64,000 nucleotides of DNA from an uncultured Bacteroides sp. (GTDB taxonomy: Bacteria; Bacteroidota; Bacteroidia; Bacteroidales; Bacteroidaceae): NCBI GenBank assembly GCA_947038155.1, contig CAMQVH010000008.1, positions 1 to 64,000 of the forward strand, given 5' to 3'. This document shows positions 17,556 to 26,634 of the stretch, piece after piece. The notes beneath the pieces are model-generated. The model did no database searches and had not been told where the DNA came from. It worked only from the letters and a program-made list of their open reading frames with translations. Within the stretch, counting starts at the first letter, position 1; each line of letters starts with the position of its first letter. A program made the translations under genes and the position numbers.

Positions 17556-18062
17556 ATGAAAAAGAGTCAGATCCTTATGTCTTTGCTGCTGGTGATATTG
17601 CTCAGCAGTTGTTATGCAAGCAGAATTACTTATGAGAATTTGAGTATTATCCAACGTGGGATGTCTTCTAAAGAAGTAATAGCCATTATGGGTAAACCGA
17701 GCTATCGAAGTTTTGACGAAGAGAGTGAGATGCTGGAATTTCGTACTTCCGAATCAAGTATTGCAGGAGTCGTTAATATCTGGTTCGTTGATGACCGGGT
17801 GACTAAGATGAAAAGTTATCATACCAATGGCTGTATGGACCAGAACAGAGCCATAGAGGATAAGGAAGAGGAGGAATCTGCAAAGAAGGAAAAGAAAGAA
17901 AAAGAGGAAACAAGCGCCCGCATACGTGTGACGACGGACGGAAAGCATATCATACAGACCGGTTCCATCATAGTCACTCCGGATGGAAAGCACGAGACGG
18001 TGGTCAGTGATTGTGGCGGAGTAATCATAACAGCTTCGGGGGAACATATACTTGCCCCTTAA
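17556..18062 (+). CDS. BamE/SmpA-like lipoprotein with charged linker
   Basis: This 168-aa lipoprotein has signal MKKSQILMSLLLVILLSSC. Residues about 28-90 (IIQRGMSSKEVIAIMGKPSYRSF ... FVDDRVTKMKSY) resemble the BamE/SmpA fold, where M-S-x-x-E-V...GKP is typical. A strongly charged stretch rich in Glu and Lys (about 100-123) follows. The C-terminus has related strands: VTTDGKHII, VTPDGKHETV and ITASGEHI. The function is unknown. It ends 9 bp from the convergent CDF gene. Confidence 0.75.
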   Translation: MKKSQILMSLLLVILLSSCYASRITYENLSIIQRGMSSKEVIAIMGKPSYRSFDEESEMLEFRTSESSIAGVVNIWFVDDRVTKMKSYHTNGCMDQNRAIEDKEEEESAKKEKKEKEETSARIRVTTDGKHIIQTGSIIVTPDGKHETVVSDCGGVIITASGEHILAP

Positions 18063-18071
18063 CGCCTTCCA

Positions 18072-18995
18072 TCAATTCACCATACCCTTGTCAATACCGA
18101 ATTTCTCGTCTGTCTGACATTCACCGGCAGGTTCCACGTGTACTAAGATATCATAGACATTGTCTATAGAGCTTTTTATGCTTTTCTCCACAGCGTCGGC
18201 TATCTGATGGGCCTGTGTGATGGTTATCTGCGGATTTACCTCGATATCGAGGGTAATCATATAAAGATTCCCGATCATTCTTGATCTTACCCGGTGTGGG
18301 TTGCTCGCACCGGGAACTGTTTCTACTGCTTCGAATATCTTATTGTACACATTGACATCTTTGACGCCATCCATCAATTCCACATTCGAATCGATGAAAA
18401 TGCCAATCGAAGATTTTATGATAAAGAGGCTGATGATTAGTCCTGTGATGGAGTCGAGTATAGGCAGTTTGAATATGAACGTGAATATCAGTCCCAGTAG
18501 CACACCGGAGGAAATGACAACATCGTTGCGCATATTGATGGCATTGGCCGTCAGCATGGAGCTATCTATCTTCTTCCCTTGTTTGTACTGATACAAAGCC
18601 AGTAGAAGTTTGCCGATAATCGAAAAGATCGTGACGTATATGGCAATGGCTGACGGAATTTCTTTTGCTTCTTCGGAAAAGATACTTCCGATGGATGATA
18701 TCAACATTTGCACCCCTGCATAGAATATCACAAGCGAAAGAATTTTAGTCGCAATCCCTTCGGCTTTCTCATAGCCGAATACGTACTTCTTGGAAGGCGG
18801 CTGGCTGATAATGCGTGCTGTGAAAATCATGACAATGGAGATGATCACATCCGTTGCCGAATCAATACCGTCGCCTAGCACGGCAAGACTACCGGCCCAT
18901 AAACCTATGATAATTTTTGATGCGGAAAGTATGGCATTACCAATAGTACTTATCCAGGAAGTTCTGATTAATATCTGCTCTCTTTTAGCTTTCAT
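18072..18995 (-). CDS. Cation diffusion facilitator family transporter
   Basis: This 307-aa inner-membrane exporter for divalent metals has about six membrane helices and a C-terminal cytosolic domain (about 215-290). Helix 2 carries the metal site DSATD (DxxxD). In helix 5 the matching site is NMRND, with Asn where Zn/Fe exporters such as FieF have His, so metal choice may differ. The C-terminal domain includes LYMITLDIEVNPQITITQAHQIADAVE. The gene starts 4 bp after a 59-aa ORF stop, so the two are probably cotranscribed from the promoter near 19213. Confidence 0.92.
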   Translation of the reverse strand: MKAKREQILIRTSWISTIGNAILSASKIIIGLWAGSLAVLGDGIDSATDVIISIVMIFTARIISQPPSKKYVFGYEKAEGIATKILSLVIFYAGVQMLISSIGSIFSEEAKEIPSAIAIYVTIFSIIGKLLLALYQYKQGKKIDSSMLTANAINMRNDVVISSGVLLGLIFTFIFKLPILDSITGLIISLFIIKSSIGIFIDSNVELMDGVKDVNVYNKIFEAVETVPGASNPHRVRSRMIGNLYMITLDIEVNPQITITQAHQIADAVEKSIKSSIDNVYDILVHVEPAGECQTDEKFGIDKGMVN

Positions 18996-18999
18996 GTGA

Positions 19000-19179
19000 T
19001 TAAGCCTTTGACATTCCGGTTAGTATATAGCTGCCTTTCAAGTTATTTTCTTTCATATAATTGACGACTTCTATCCGGCAAGCTGACATTAAAGCGTATC
19101 CTGTTAAGTTCCCGTTTATAGCTTTAATGAACGAATACTCTGTATCGTTGTGGATGAAAGATATACGATGATATTCCAT
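19000..19179 (-). CDS. Small 59-aa protein upstream of CDF transporter
   Basis: An ATG-started ORF of 59 codons begins MEYHRISFIHNDTEYSFIKA and ends YILTGMSKA. It lies between a -7 box (19213-19220) and the CDF gene, whose start is only 4 bp past its stop. This spacing and the protein-like composition argue that it is real. I do not recognise the family. It has His, Glu, Asp and one Cys, so metal binding is possible but unproven. It may couple translation of the exporter. Confidence 0.6.
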   Translation of the reverse strand: MEYHRISFIHNDTEYSFIKAINGNLTGYALMSACRIEVVNYMKENNLKGSYILTGMSKA

Positions 19180-19212
19180 GACATGATGTATTTAAAAGAA
19201 CTAATATGCGGT

Positions 19213-19220
19213 CAAATATA
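19213..19220 (-). promoter_or_regulatory. -7 box for the 59-aa ORF and CDF gene
   Basis: On the minus strand TATATTTG lies 33 bp upstream of the ATG at 19179. A TTCG at 19239-19242 is 18 bp further up as a weak -33. It faces away from the plus-strand promoter at 19264-19295, so the two divergent metal operons share one control region. Confidence 0.55.
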
Positions 19221-19263
19221 CGGATAATATCAGTAGTACGAATAAAAATGGAGAATTATTTAA

Positions 19264-19295
19264 TTTGATATTGTTGCCGGAATACCTTATCTTTG
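19264..19295 (+). promoter_or_regulatory. Promoter TTTG-N20-TATCTTTG of the metal-receptor operon
   Basis: TTTG (19264-19267) and TATCTTTG (19288-19295) are 20 bp apart, a full consensus match. The likely start codon ATG 19305 lies only 9 nt after the -7 box, giving a leader of about 5 nt. Confidence 0.75.
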
Positions 19296-19304
19296 TCTCC
19301 TGAA

Positions 19305-19703
19305 ATGAAGAGACTAGCCTACATAACAGCAGTGATCCTTTCTCTCCTGATTATCTATTCAGGGGCGGGAGTATCTATTGTTCATTATTGCTGTTCCCGT
19401 TGTGAGACTGTGCAGGGCTGTTGTGCTGATGGCTGTCCCAAATGTAAGAAGTCTCATACTTGCGATTCAAAGAAAGATTGCAGAGAAAAGGGCTGTACGG
19501 CAACTATCTATAAGCCCGATTTGATGAAGCATATTTCCGAACTGACAGTTTCCGTTCCGGTGATAACACTTTTCTGCGAACAGTATTGTCAGCTATTTGC
19601 TTTCACTTCTATAGACCGGACGGTGGACTTTTCCAGTCTTCCTTCTCCGCCATCTCCCTGTCCGAGGCAGAAGCTGGCGTTACATTCCGTTTTTCTGATT
19701 TAG
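19305..19703 (+). CDS. HYC_CC_PP family Cys-rich exported protein
   Basis: This 132-aa protein has an N-terminal membrane/signal segment (RLAYITAVILSLLIIYSGAGV). The motif SIVHYCCSRC follows, then a Cys/Lys-rich stretch (QGCCADGCPKCKKSH, CREKGC) and a proline-rich end (SSLPSPPSPCPRQ). HYC...CC...PP is the pattern of a Bacteroidota family named for it. Family members sit next to TonB receptors and heavy-metal genes, as here. Metal, most likely copper, binding is inferred from Cys content and neighbours. ATG 19305 is preferred to a TTG at 19293 that overlaps the -7 box. Confidence 0.8.
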   Translation: MKRLAYITAVILSLLIIYSGAGVSIVHYCCSRCETVQGCCADGCPKCKKSHTCDSKKDCREKGCTATIYKPDLMKHISELTVSVPVITLFCEQYCQLFAFTSIDRTVDFSSLPSPPSPCPRQKLALHSVFLI

Positions 19704-19838
19704 CTGTTATTTCATCTTTTTTGTCCGATTGTACTTTGTTTTCAGCCTTTGCAGGGTATGAAAGCAAGGGGAATGAATGCAACTCAGTTGCAAGAGAAAT
19801 GAATTAATTTTGTATCGCAAAACTAAGTCCAAGAAAGA

Positions 19839-22058
19839 ATGAAATATATAATAATGGGACTGTTCTCATTACTTGCAGTTACGACACAAGCGCAGGTGCG
19901 GGGAATAGTCAAAGATAATACCGGAGAGCCTGTTCCGGGTGCTAATGTATTCTGGGTGAATACGGAGCAGGGTGTAACTACCAAGGAAGATGGCAGCTTT
20001 TCTATCTCCAAACCTTCGAAGAGCCACATGTTGGTAATCAGTTTTATCGGTTTTCAGAATGACACGATTCATGTCAGCAAGAAGAATCAGGAACTGGACA
20101 TTACCCTTCGGGAAGGTGTAGAACTGAACGAAGTGAATGTAGTCAGCCGCAGAATGGGAACGATGAAGTTGCGCAGCAGCGTAATGAATGAAGAGATGAT
20201 AAGCAGTGCCGAATTGAGCAGGGCTGCCTGCTGTAATCTGGGAGAAAGTTTCGTGACCAACCCTTCGGTGGACGTGAGCTATTCGGATGCGGCAACGGGA
20301 GCCAAGCAGATCAAACTGCTCGGATTGTCCGGAACTTATGTACAGATGCTCACGGAGAATATTCCGAACTATCGCGGTGCGGCTTCTCCTTACGGTCTGG
20401 GATATGTCCCCGGTCCGTGGATGCAAAGCATACAGGTTTCCAAAGGAATCTCATCGGTGAAGAATGGTTACGAAGCTATCACGGGGCAGATTAATGTAGA
20501 ATTCAAAAAGCCGCAGTTGCCGGAGGCCGACTGGGTATCCGCCAATCTTTTCGCAAGCAGTACCAACCGGTATGAGGCGAATGCAGACGCCACCTTAAAG
20601 TTATCAAAACGTTGGAGTACCTCTTTACTGGCACATTATGAGAATGAAACCAAAGCGCATGACGGCAATGATGACGGCTTCGTGGATATCCCCCAAGTAG
20701 AGCAGTATAACGTGTGGAACCGATGGGCCTATATGGGAGATCATTATGTCTTTCAGGCAGGTTTCAAGGCCCTTTCCGAAAGTCGCACTAGCGGACAGGC
20801 ACATCATACGGATATGCAGACGGGCGATCTTTATAAAGTAGGAATCGATACCGAGCGTTACGAACTTTTCACCAAGAATGCTTATATATTTAATAAGGAG
20901 AAGAATACGAATCTGGCACTGATTCTTTCTGCCAGCTGGCACAATCAGGATGCCATGTACGGACGAAAACTCTACAATGTAGACCAGACAAACGTGTATG
21001 CTTCTTTGATGTTTGAAACAGAGTTTAATAAGCAGAACAGTTTCTCGGCGGGGCTGAGTTTCAACTATGACGCTTATGACCAGCATTATCGGTTGGAGAA
21101 TCAAACGGAATTGCCGCTCATCAAGGCTTTTGCCAAAGAAGCGGTTCCCGGAGCCTATGCGCAATACACGCTGAATCTGAATGATCAGTGGATGCTGATG
21201 GCAGGTCTGCGTGGTGACTATAGCAGTGAGCATGGTTTCTTCGTGACTCCCCGTGCACATCTTAAATACAATCCGAATGAGTACGTACACTTCCGCCTTT
21301 CTGCCGGAAAAGGCTACCGTACGAATCATGTACTGGCAGAAAACAACTACCTGCTTTCCAGTAGCCGAAAGGTCGAAATAGCGAAAGGACTGGACATGGA
21401 AGAAGCATGGAACTATGGTGCCAGTGTATCCACCTACATACCTGTATTTGGCAAAACGCTGAATATCAATGCCGAATATTATTACACAGACTTTCTGAAA
21501 CAAGTCGTAGTGGATATGGACAGTAATCCTCACGAAGTAGCCTTTTACAATCTGGACGGGCGTTCCTATTCGCATGTATTCCAAGTAGAGGCAAGCTATC
21601 CTTTTTTTAAAGGATTTACCTTGACGGGCGCTTACCGTCTGACGGATGCTCAGACCACCTACAAAGGCCAGCGGATGGAGAAACCGTTGACCAGCAAATA
21701 CAAAGGACTGCTGACTGCTTCGTATCAGACTCCGCTCGGAATATGGCAGTTTGACGCTACGCTCCAGTTCAATGGCGGAGGAAGAATGCCTGCCCCTTAC
21801 GAGTTGGCAGACGGTCAGCTATCTTGGGAGCGCCGCTACGGCAGCTTTGAGCAACTGAGTGCCCAGGTTACCCGCTATTTCCGCCGTTGGTCTATCTACG
21901 TAGGAGGGGAGAACCTGACAAACTTTAAACAGAAGAATCCGATCATCGACGCAGCAAACCCGTGGGGAGGAAACTTCGACTCAACGATGATATGGGGACC
22001 TGTGCACGGGGCAAAAGCCTATATCGGAATACGTTTCAACCTGGCAAGAAATGAATAA
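19839..22058 (+). CDS. TonB-dependent receptor, probable metal-related
   Basis: This is an outer-membrane receptor of 739 aa. A signal peptide (MKYIIMGLFSLLAVTTQAQ) is followed by a carboxypeptidase-like beta-sandwich domain (about 20-95, VRGIVKDNTGEPVPGANVFW). Next come the plug (about 110-225, including GAKQIKLLGLSGTYVQMLTENIPNYRG) and a beta-barrel. It is not a SusC type: there is no SusD partner and the length is short. It lies 135 bp after the HYC_CC_PP gene and 23 bp before an HMA protein, followed by CopA. Uptake or sensing of a metal is inferred from this setting. Confidence 0.9.
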   Translation: MKYIIMGLFSLLAVTTQAQVRGIVKDNTGEPVPGANVFWVNTEQGVTTKEDGSFSISKPSKSHMLVISFIGFQNDTIHVSKKNQELDITLREGVELNEVNVVSRRMGTMKLRSSVMNEEMISSAELSRAACCNLGESFVTNPSVDVSYSDAATGAKQIKLLGLSGTYVQMLTENIPNYRGAASPYGLGYVPGPWMQSIQVSKGISSVKNGYEAITGQINVEFKKPQLPEADWVSANLFASSTNRYEANADATLKLSKRWSTSLLAHYENETKAHDGNDDGFVDIPQVEQYNVWNRWAYMGDHYVFQAGFKALSESRTSGQAHHTDMQTGDLYKVGIDTERYELFTKNAYIFNKEKNTNLALILSASWHNQDAMYGRKLYNVDQTNVYASLMFETEFNKQNSFSAGLSFNYDAYDQHYRLENQTELPLIKAFAKEAVPGAYAQYTLNLNDQWMLMAGLRGDYSSEHGFFVTPRAHLKYNPNEYVHFRLSAGKGYRTNHVLAENNYLLSSSRKVEIAKGLDMEEAWNYGASVSTYIPVFGKTLNINAEYYYTDFLKQVVVDMDSNPHEVAFYNLDGRSYSHVFQVEASYPFFKGFTLTGAYRLTDAQTTYKGQRMEKPLTSKYKGLLTASYQTPLGIWQFDATLQFNGGGRMPAPYELADGQLSWERRYGSFEQLSAQVTRYFRRWSIYVGGENLTNFKQKNPIIDAANPWGGNFDSTMIWGPVHGAKAYIGIRFNLARNE

Positions 22059-22081
22059 TAACCATTAAACGAATAAGAAAA

Positions 22082-22441
22082 ATGAGAACAAAAAGATGGA
22101 TGGCCACTTGCGTGGTGGCTCTTTTGAGCGTAGCAGCCGTATTGGCAAAGGATATCCGTGTAGTCATATTCAAAGTCTCTCAGATGCACTGCGAGAACTG
22201 CGAGAAGAAAGTGAAAAATAACATGCGCTTCGAGAAAGGCGTGAAGGAACTTTCCACCGAACTGAAGAACAAAACCGTGTCCATCACCTACGATGCCGAA
22301 AAGACAGATGTGAAGAAGTTGCAGGCAGGATTCAAGAAGTTCAATTACGAGGCCGAGTTTGTGAAGGAAACCAAGCAGGACGGCAAGAAAGACGGCAAAC
22401 AAGAATCTAAAAAAGAGGATAAGAAGGCCGATAAGAAGTAA
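22082..22441 (+). CDS. Secreted HMA-domain protein with charged tail
   Basis: This 119-aa protein has a signal peptide (about 1-22, ending VLAKD) and one heavy-metal-associated domain. The metal loop is MHCENC, and VKELSTELKNKTVSITYD is typical of the ferredoxin-like fold. The last roughly 25 residues are almost only Lys, Asp, Glu and Gln. An exported HMA domain next to a copper ATPase suggests a periplasmic copper chaperone. The gene lies between the TonB receptor and copA. Confidence 0.85.
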   Translation: MRTKRWMATCVVALLSVAAVLAKDIRVVIFKVSQMHCENCEKKVKNNMRFEKGVKELSTELKNKTVSITYDAEKTDVKKLQAGFKKFNYEAEFVKETKQDGKKDGKQESKKEDKKADKK

Positions 22442-22504
22442 TCGAACAAATACCCGTATTTGCTTGTTTTATAAATACTAATTAATTAAAGAGTAAAGGA
22501 TTAT

Positions 22505-24721
22505 ATGGGTAATATAGCAAAGAATGCGTTTCCCGTGCTTAATATGCATTGTGCGGGATGCGCTAACAATGTAGAAAAGACAGTGAAAAAGTTGCCGGGA
22601 GTCGTTGATGCTTCCGTCAACTTTGCTTCAAATACATTGACGATTTCTTATGAGGACGACAAGCTCACCCCCGGAGAAATCCGTGCAGCGGTACTTGCTG
22701 CCGGTTACGATCTGATAGTAGAAGAGGCGAATAAAGAAGAACGTCGGGAAGAAGAACAGCATAAGCGCTACCTTCGTCTGAAACGGAAAGTGGTCGGTGC
22801 GTGGATATTTGTAGTGCCGCTGCTTATCTTTTCGATGTTATTAATGCACATGCCATATTCTAACGAGATACAAATGTTGCTCGCTATTCCGGTAATGGTG
22901 CTCTTCGGAGGAAGTTTCTTCACGGGGGCATGGAAACAGGCGAAGATCGGTCGTAGCAATATGGATACGCTAGTCGCGTTGAGTACCTCGATAGCCTTCC
23001 TTTTCAGTTTGTTCAACACCTTCTTTCCGCAGTTCTGGACAGATCGCGGACTGGAACCGCACGTCTATTACGAAGCTTCCGCAGTGATCATTGCTTTCGT
23101 TCTGACCGGAAAGATGATGGAGGAACGTGCCAAAGGAAATACCTCGGATGCCATTCGCAAACTGATGGGTATGCAGCCCAAAGTGGCACGTGTATTGCGT
23201 GGCGGGGTAGAGGAAGAGATACAAATAGACCTGTTGCAGGTAGGCGATATGGTGGTAGTCCGTCCCGGCGAACAGATTCCGGTGGATGGTCAGCTTTCGG
23301 AAGGCGATTCGTATGTGGATGAAAGTATGATTAGCGGTGAGCCGATTCCGGTAGAGAAGAAAAAGGGCGATAAGGTCCTTGCCGGAACAATCAATCAGCG
23401 CGGTTCCTTCATCATTCGCGCTTCTCAGGTGGGAAGCGATACTGTGCTGGCACGCATCATTCATATGGTGCAGGAAGCACAAGGCAGCAAAGCTCCTGTG
23501 CAGCGTATCGTAGACCGTATTACAGGCATCTTCGTTCCTGTCGTGTTGGGAATTGCCATTCTGACGTTTGTGCTGTGGGTAGCTATCGGTGGCAGTGAGT
23601 ATATTTCTTATGGTATTCTTTCTGCTGTATCCGTTCTGGTCATAGCCTGTCCCTGTGCTCTGGGACTTGCCACACCTACTGCGCTGATGGTGGGAATCGG
23701 TAAAGCTGCCGGACAGCATATTCTGATAAAAGACGCCGTCGCTCTGGAGCAGATGCGTAAGGTAGATGTGGTGGTACTGGATAAAACCGGTACTTTGACC
23801 GAAGGACATCCTACCGCTACCGGATGGTTGTGGGCACAGCCGCAGGAAGAACACTTCAAAGATGTACTTCTTGCGGCCGAGCTGAAATCGGAACACCCGT
23901 TGGCAGGCGCGATTGTCGCCGTACTCCAAGACGAGGAAAAAATAACTCCCGCTCCTTTGAGCAGTTTTGAGAGCATCACAGGCAAAGGTATAAAGGTGTC
24001 TTATCAAGGCAAGACTTACTGGGTGGGCAGCCATAAACTTCTGAAAGATTTCAGCGCTACAGTGAGCGATGTCATGGCGGATATGCTGGTACACTACGAA
24101 TCAGACGGAAACGGAATCATATACTTCGGACGTGAGAATGAGCTTTTGGCTATCATTGCCGTTTCCGACCCGATCAAGGCTACTTCTGCCGAGGCAGTGA
24201 AAGAACTGAAACGTCAGGGCATCGATATCTGTATGCTTACCGGTGACGGTCAGCGGACGGCTCTGGCAGTTTCTTCCCGTCTGGGTATCGAGCGATTTGT
24301 GGCAGATGCCTTGCCGGACGATAAAGCCGAATTTGTGCGTGAGCTGCAAATGCAGGGAAAGAAAGTGGCAATGGTGGGCGATGGTATCAATGACTCGCAG
24401 GCACTGGCGTTGGCTGACGTCAGCATTGCTATGGGAAAGGGTACGGATATTGCTATGGATGTCGCTATGGTGACGCTGATGACGTCCGACTTGCTGTTAC
24501 TCCCCAAAGCCTTCGAACTGTCCAGACAGACTGTACGACTGATTCATCAAAACCTTTTCTGGGCATTTATCTACAACCTGATCGGTATTCCTATCGCTGC
24601 CGGAGTATTGTTCCCTATAAACGGATTGTTGCTGAATCCGATGCTGGCAAGTGCCGCAATGGCGTTCTCCAGTGTGAGTGTAGTGCTCAATTCGTTGAGT
24701 TTGGGAAGAAGGAAGATTTAA
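22505..24721 (+). CDS. copA: Copper-translocating P1B-type ATPase
   Basis: This inner-membrane ATPase (738 aa) exports Cu(I). One N-terminal HMA domain with MHCAGC (Cys 16 and 19) is followed by eight predicted helices. Key motifs are SGEPIPVEK (actuator), CPC in [14 protein letters not shown] (about 381-383, ion path), DKTGT (phosphorylated Asp near 425), SEHP, and [16 protein letters not shown]. It is the last gene of the HYC_CC_PP/receptor/HMA/CopA group. CopA motifs are complete, so it is expected to be active. Confidence 0.95.
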   Translation: MGNIAKNAFPVLNMHCAGCANNVEKTVKKLPGVVDASVNFASNTLTISYEDDKLTPGEIRAAVLAAGYDLIVEEANKEERREEEQHKRYLRLKRKVVGAWIFVVPLLIFSMLLMHMPYSNEIQMLLAIPVMVLFGGSFFTGAWKQAKIGRSNMDTLVALSTSIAFLFSLFNTFFPQFWTDRGLEPHVYYEASAVIIAFVLTGKMMEERAKGNTSDAIRKLMGMQPKVARVLRGGVEEEIQIDLLQVGDMVVVRPGEQIPVDGQLSEGDSYVDESMISGEPIPVEKKKGDKVLAGTINQRGSFIIRASQVGSDTVLARIIHMVQEAQGSKAPVQRIVDRITGIFVPVVLGIAILTFVLWVAIGGSEYISYGILSAVSVLVIACPCALGLATPTALMVGIGKAAGQHILIKDAVALEQMRKVDVVVLDKTGTLTEGHPTATGWLWAQPQEEHFKDVLLAAELKSEHPLAGAIVAVLQDEEKITPAPLSSFESITGKGIKVSYQGKTYWVGSHKLLKDFSATVSDVMADMLVHYESDGNGIIYFGRENELLAIIAVSDPIKATSAEAVKELKRQGIDICMLTGDGQRTALAVSSRLGIERFVADALPDDKAEFVRELQMQGKKVAMVGDGINDSQALALADVSIAMGKGTDIAMDVAMVTLMTSDLLLLPKAFELSRQTVRLIHQNLFWAFIYNLIGIPIAAGVLFPINGLLLNPMLASAAMAFSSVSVVLNSLSLGRRKI

Positions 24722-24757
24722 GAAGAGAGCCTGCTTAACGTTCCTTTATGGATTTAT

Positions 24758-24950
24758 GGGGCTGGCTAAAAAGTCGGTAGTATCTTAAATCTCCTCCTTC
24801 GGGAAGGAGGAGTACCCGCAGGGGGAGGTGGTAGGTGAATACGCAATTCTTTCATTCACAATAAATTAGAGATAACCTTGTTTTACCTACCACCCCGCCC
24901 TACGGTCACCCCTCCTTCGAGAAGGAGGGGAATCCATGCGGATAGTTGAC
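24758..24950. mobile_element. MITE-like element, copy 1 (degenerate)
   Basis: This is a roughly 195-bp palindrome-rich block after copA. It begins GGGGCTGGCTAAAAAGTC, contains the hairpin CTCCTCCTTCGGGAAGGAGGAG, and has the pair GGTGGTAGGTGAAT...TACCTACCACC. The right end is diverged. It aligns along its length with the element at 31931-32125. No transposase is encoded, so movement would need one supplied elsewhere. Confidence 0.75.
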
Positions 24951-25018
24951 TCAAATCTGTACATCTGGAATCAAAAACGGTATTTCGGACTGATCCATTG
25001 ATTTTAGAAGTAACGGAC

Positions 25019-25855
25019 TCAACTATTTCTAAATTCCAGCGGCGACATCCCTACGTGCCGTCTGAAGAACTTGCAGAAGAAAGAGGGATTCGGGAAATTC
25101 AGCGAATAAGCTATCTCCTGAATAGTCATATCCGTACCCTTTAGCTGCGCTTTGGCATCGATAATGACAATATAAGCAATAGTATCCAATACACTTTTCC
25201 CCGTCACTTGTTTTACGGTGGTGCTCAGATGTTGCAGAGAGATTCCCAGTTGATCGGCATAGAACTGTGCACAACGCTGATCTTTGTAGTGTTCAGTGAT
25301 CAGTTGAATCAACTTCCGGCAAATCTCCTTCTTACGGTTCGAATGATTGTTTCCCGAATAATTCCGGTACATCAGTTGGATACTTGTCAGAATAGTCTGG
25401 AGTGACAAGTCCGCCAATTTGGAGTCCATCTTGAAAGACTCGTCACAACTGGCATGAGACAACAAGGCAAAATATTCCTTCAGATAGTCGGCGATATTCT
25501 CGGAAAGAGGGATGATCGGCTGTTCTATCAGCTTGGGATAAGCGTTCCCGATGGTGGTCAGCAGATTGATATGTCCGATACATTTCGCGGAGAATCCGGC
25601 AAAACAAAGACTTACCTTTTCCGCTTTCTCACGGAACTGTATGATTGTTCCGGGAAGTAATGTAATCAGATCATTCGGGTGAACCTCGTATTCCAACAGA
25701 TTGATGGAGACTTTCATGGTTCCTTCCGTACAGATGGCGAAAATACACGCCTGCAGCCGGCACGATTGTTTGTAGATGTTCAGAATATCTTCGGTTACTT
25801 TAGTCCATGCCAACACCTCCAGTGGCAAATCTACTTGTGGAACTTCCATTTTCAT
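25019..25855 (-). CDS. AraC-family transcriptional regulator
   Basis: This is a DNA-binding regulator of about 278 aa. The C-terminal roughly 100 residues form the double helix-turn-helix AraC domain (LQHLSTTVKQVTGKSVLDTIAYIVI ... TIQEIAYSLNFPNPSFFCKFFRRHVGMSPLEFR). The N-terminal part is a cupin-like effector domain (EVHPNDLITLLPGTIIQF). The target is unknown; copA and lipB are its neighbours. I prefer ATG 25855: a longer frame would begin at a TTG within the -7 box at 25904-25911. Confidence 0.9.
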   Translation of the reverse strand: MKMEVPQVDLPLEVLAWTKVTEDILNIYKQSCRLQACIFAICTEGTMKVSINLLEYEVHPNDLITLLPGTIIQFREKAEKVSLCFAGFSAKCIGHINLLTTIGNAYPKLIEQPIIPLSENIADYLKEYFALLSHASCDESFKMDSKLADLSLQTILTSIQLMYRNYSGNNHSNRKKEICRKLIQLITEHYKDQRCAQFYADQLGISLQHLSTTVKQVTGKSVLDTIAYIVIIDAKAQLKGTDMTIQEIAYSLNFPNPSFFCKFFRRHVGMSPLEFRNS

Positions 25856-25903
25856 AAGAGTGTTTGTTATCTTTGGTTTAGAGTGCTTGTTATATTCGGT
25901 CCG

Positions 25904-25911
25904 CAAATGTA
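25904..25911 (-). promoter_or_regulatory. -7 box (TACATTTG) for the AraC gene
   Basis: On the minus strand TACATTTG fits the consensus and gives a leader of about 45 nt before ATG 25855. It is only about 20 bp from the oppositely directed -7 box of lipB, so the two promoters overlap. Confidence 0.55.
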
Positions 25912-25931
25912 CGATTTTTCTTTTTATTTCT

Positions 25932-25939
25932 TACTTTTG
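25932..25939 (+). promoter_or_regulatory. -7 box (TACTTTTG) 5 nt before lipB ATG
   Basis: TACTTTTG matches TAnnTTTG, and five bases separate it from ATG 25945. As with the helicase and YigZ genes, this implies a nearly leaderless mRNA. Confidence 0.55.
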
Positions 25940-25944
25940 TCCTC

Positions 25945-26613
25945 ATGAAAACTGTATTAGTAGACTGGAATTTGATTCCATACGCCGAAGCATGGCAGCG
26001 GCAGACGGAATGGTTTGATACCCTTGTCCGCGCAAAAGCGCAGGGAGAAGCCTATGAAAACCGTATTATTATGTGCGAACATCCGCACGTCTATACTTTG
26101 GGACGTAGCGGAAAAGAAAAAAATATGCTGTTGAATGACGATCAGCTGAAAGCCATTCAGGCTACCCTTTTCCATATAGATCGGGGAGGGGATATCACGT
26201 ATCACGGTCCCGGACAGCTAGTCTGTTATCCGATCTTGAATCTGGAAGAGTTTCATCTGGGGCTAAAGGAATATGTGCACCTGCTCGAAGAGGCTGTGAT
26301 ACGTGTCTGTGTCTCCTATGGCATTGAAGCGGGACGGCTTGAAAAGGCAACAGGTGTCTGGCTGGAGGGGAGTACGCCCCGTGCCCGTAAGATTTGTGCG
26401 ATCGGAGTGAGGAGCAGTCATTATGTCACCATGCACGGACTGGCTCTGAATGTGAATACGGATTTACGCTATTTCAGCTATATTCATCCTTGTGGCTTTA
26501 TAGATAAAGGCGTCACTTCTCTTCGTCAGGAACTGAAGCACGAAGTGCCTATGGACGAAGTGAAGCAACGCCTCGAATGCGAGCTTAGCAAACTGCTCAA
26601 TGATAAAACTTAG
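25945..26613 (+). CDS. lipB: Octanoyltransferase LipB
   Basis: This enzyme transfers octanoyl from acyl carrier protein to lipoyl domains, the first step of lipoate assembly. The 222-aa protein has the family signature RGGDITYHGPGQLVCYP near residues 72-88, the catalytic Lys in RKICAIGV, and the catalytic Cys in HPCGF. It is convergent with the PorQ-like gene, 21 bp apart. Its product would be needed by the glycine cleavage H protein and 2-oxoacid dehydrogenases. Confidence 0.96.
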   Translation: MKTVLVDWNLIPYAEAWQRQTEWFDTLVRAKAQGEAYENRIIMCEHPHVYTLGRSGKEKNMLLNDDQLKAIQATLFHIDRGGDITYHGPGQLVCYPILNLEEFHLGLKEYVHLLEEAVIRVCVSYGIEAGRLEKATGVWLEGSTPRARKICAIGVRSSHYVTMHGLALNVNTDLRYFSYIHPCGFIDKGVTSLRQELKHEVPMDEVKQRLECELSKLLNDKT

Positions 26614-26634
26614 CGGACTGCCCGAAGGAAAAGC

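Noticed and set aside
20625..21584. Minus-strand ORF of 319 codons over the TonB receptor
   Set aside because: It is antisense shadow within the barrel region with no start signal or motif.
22970..24094. Minus-strand ORF of 374 codons over copA
   Set aside because: copA motifs are intact in the plus frame; the antisense protein has no domain.
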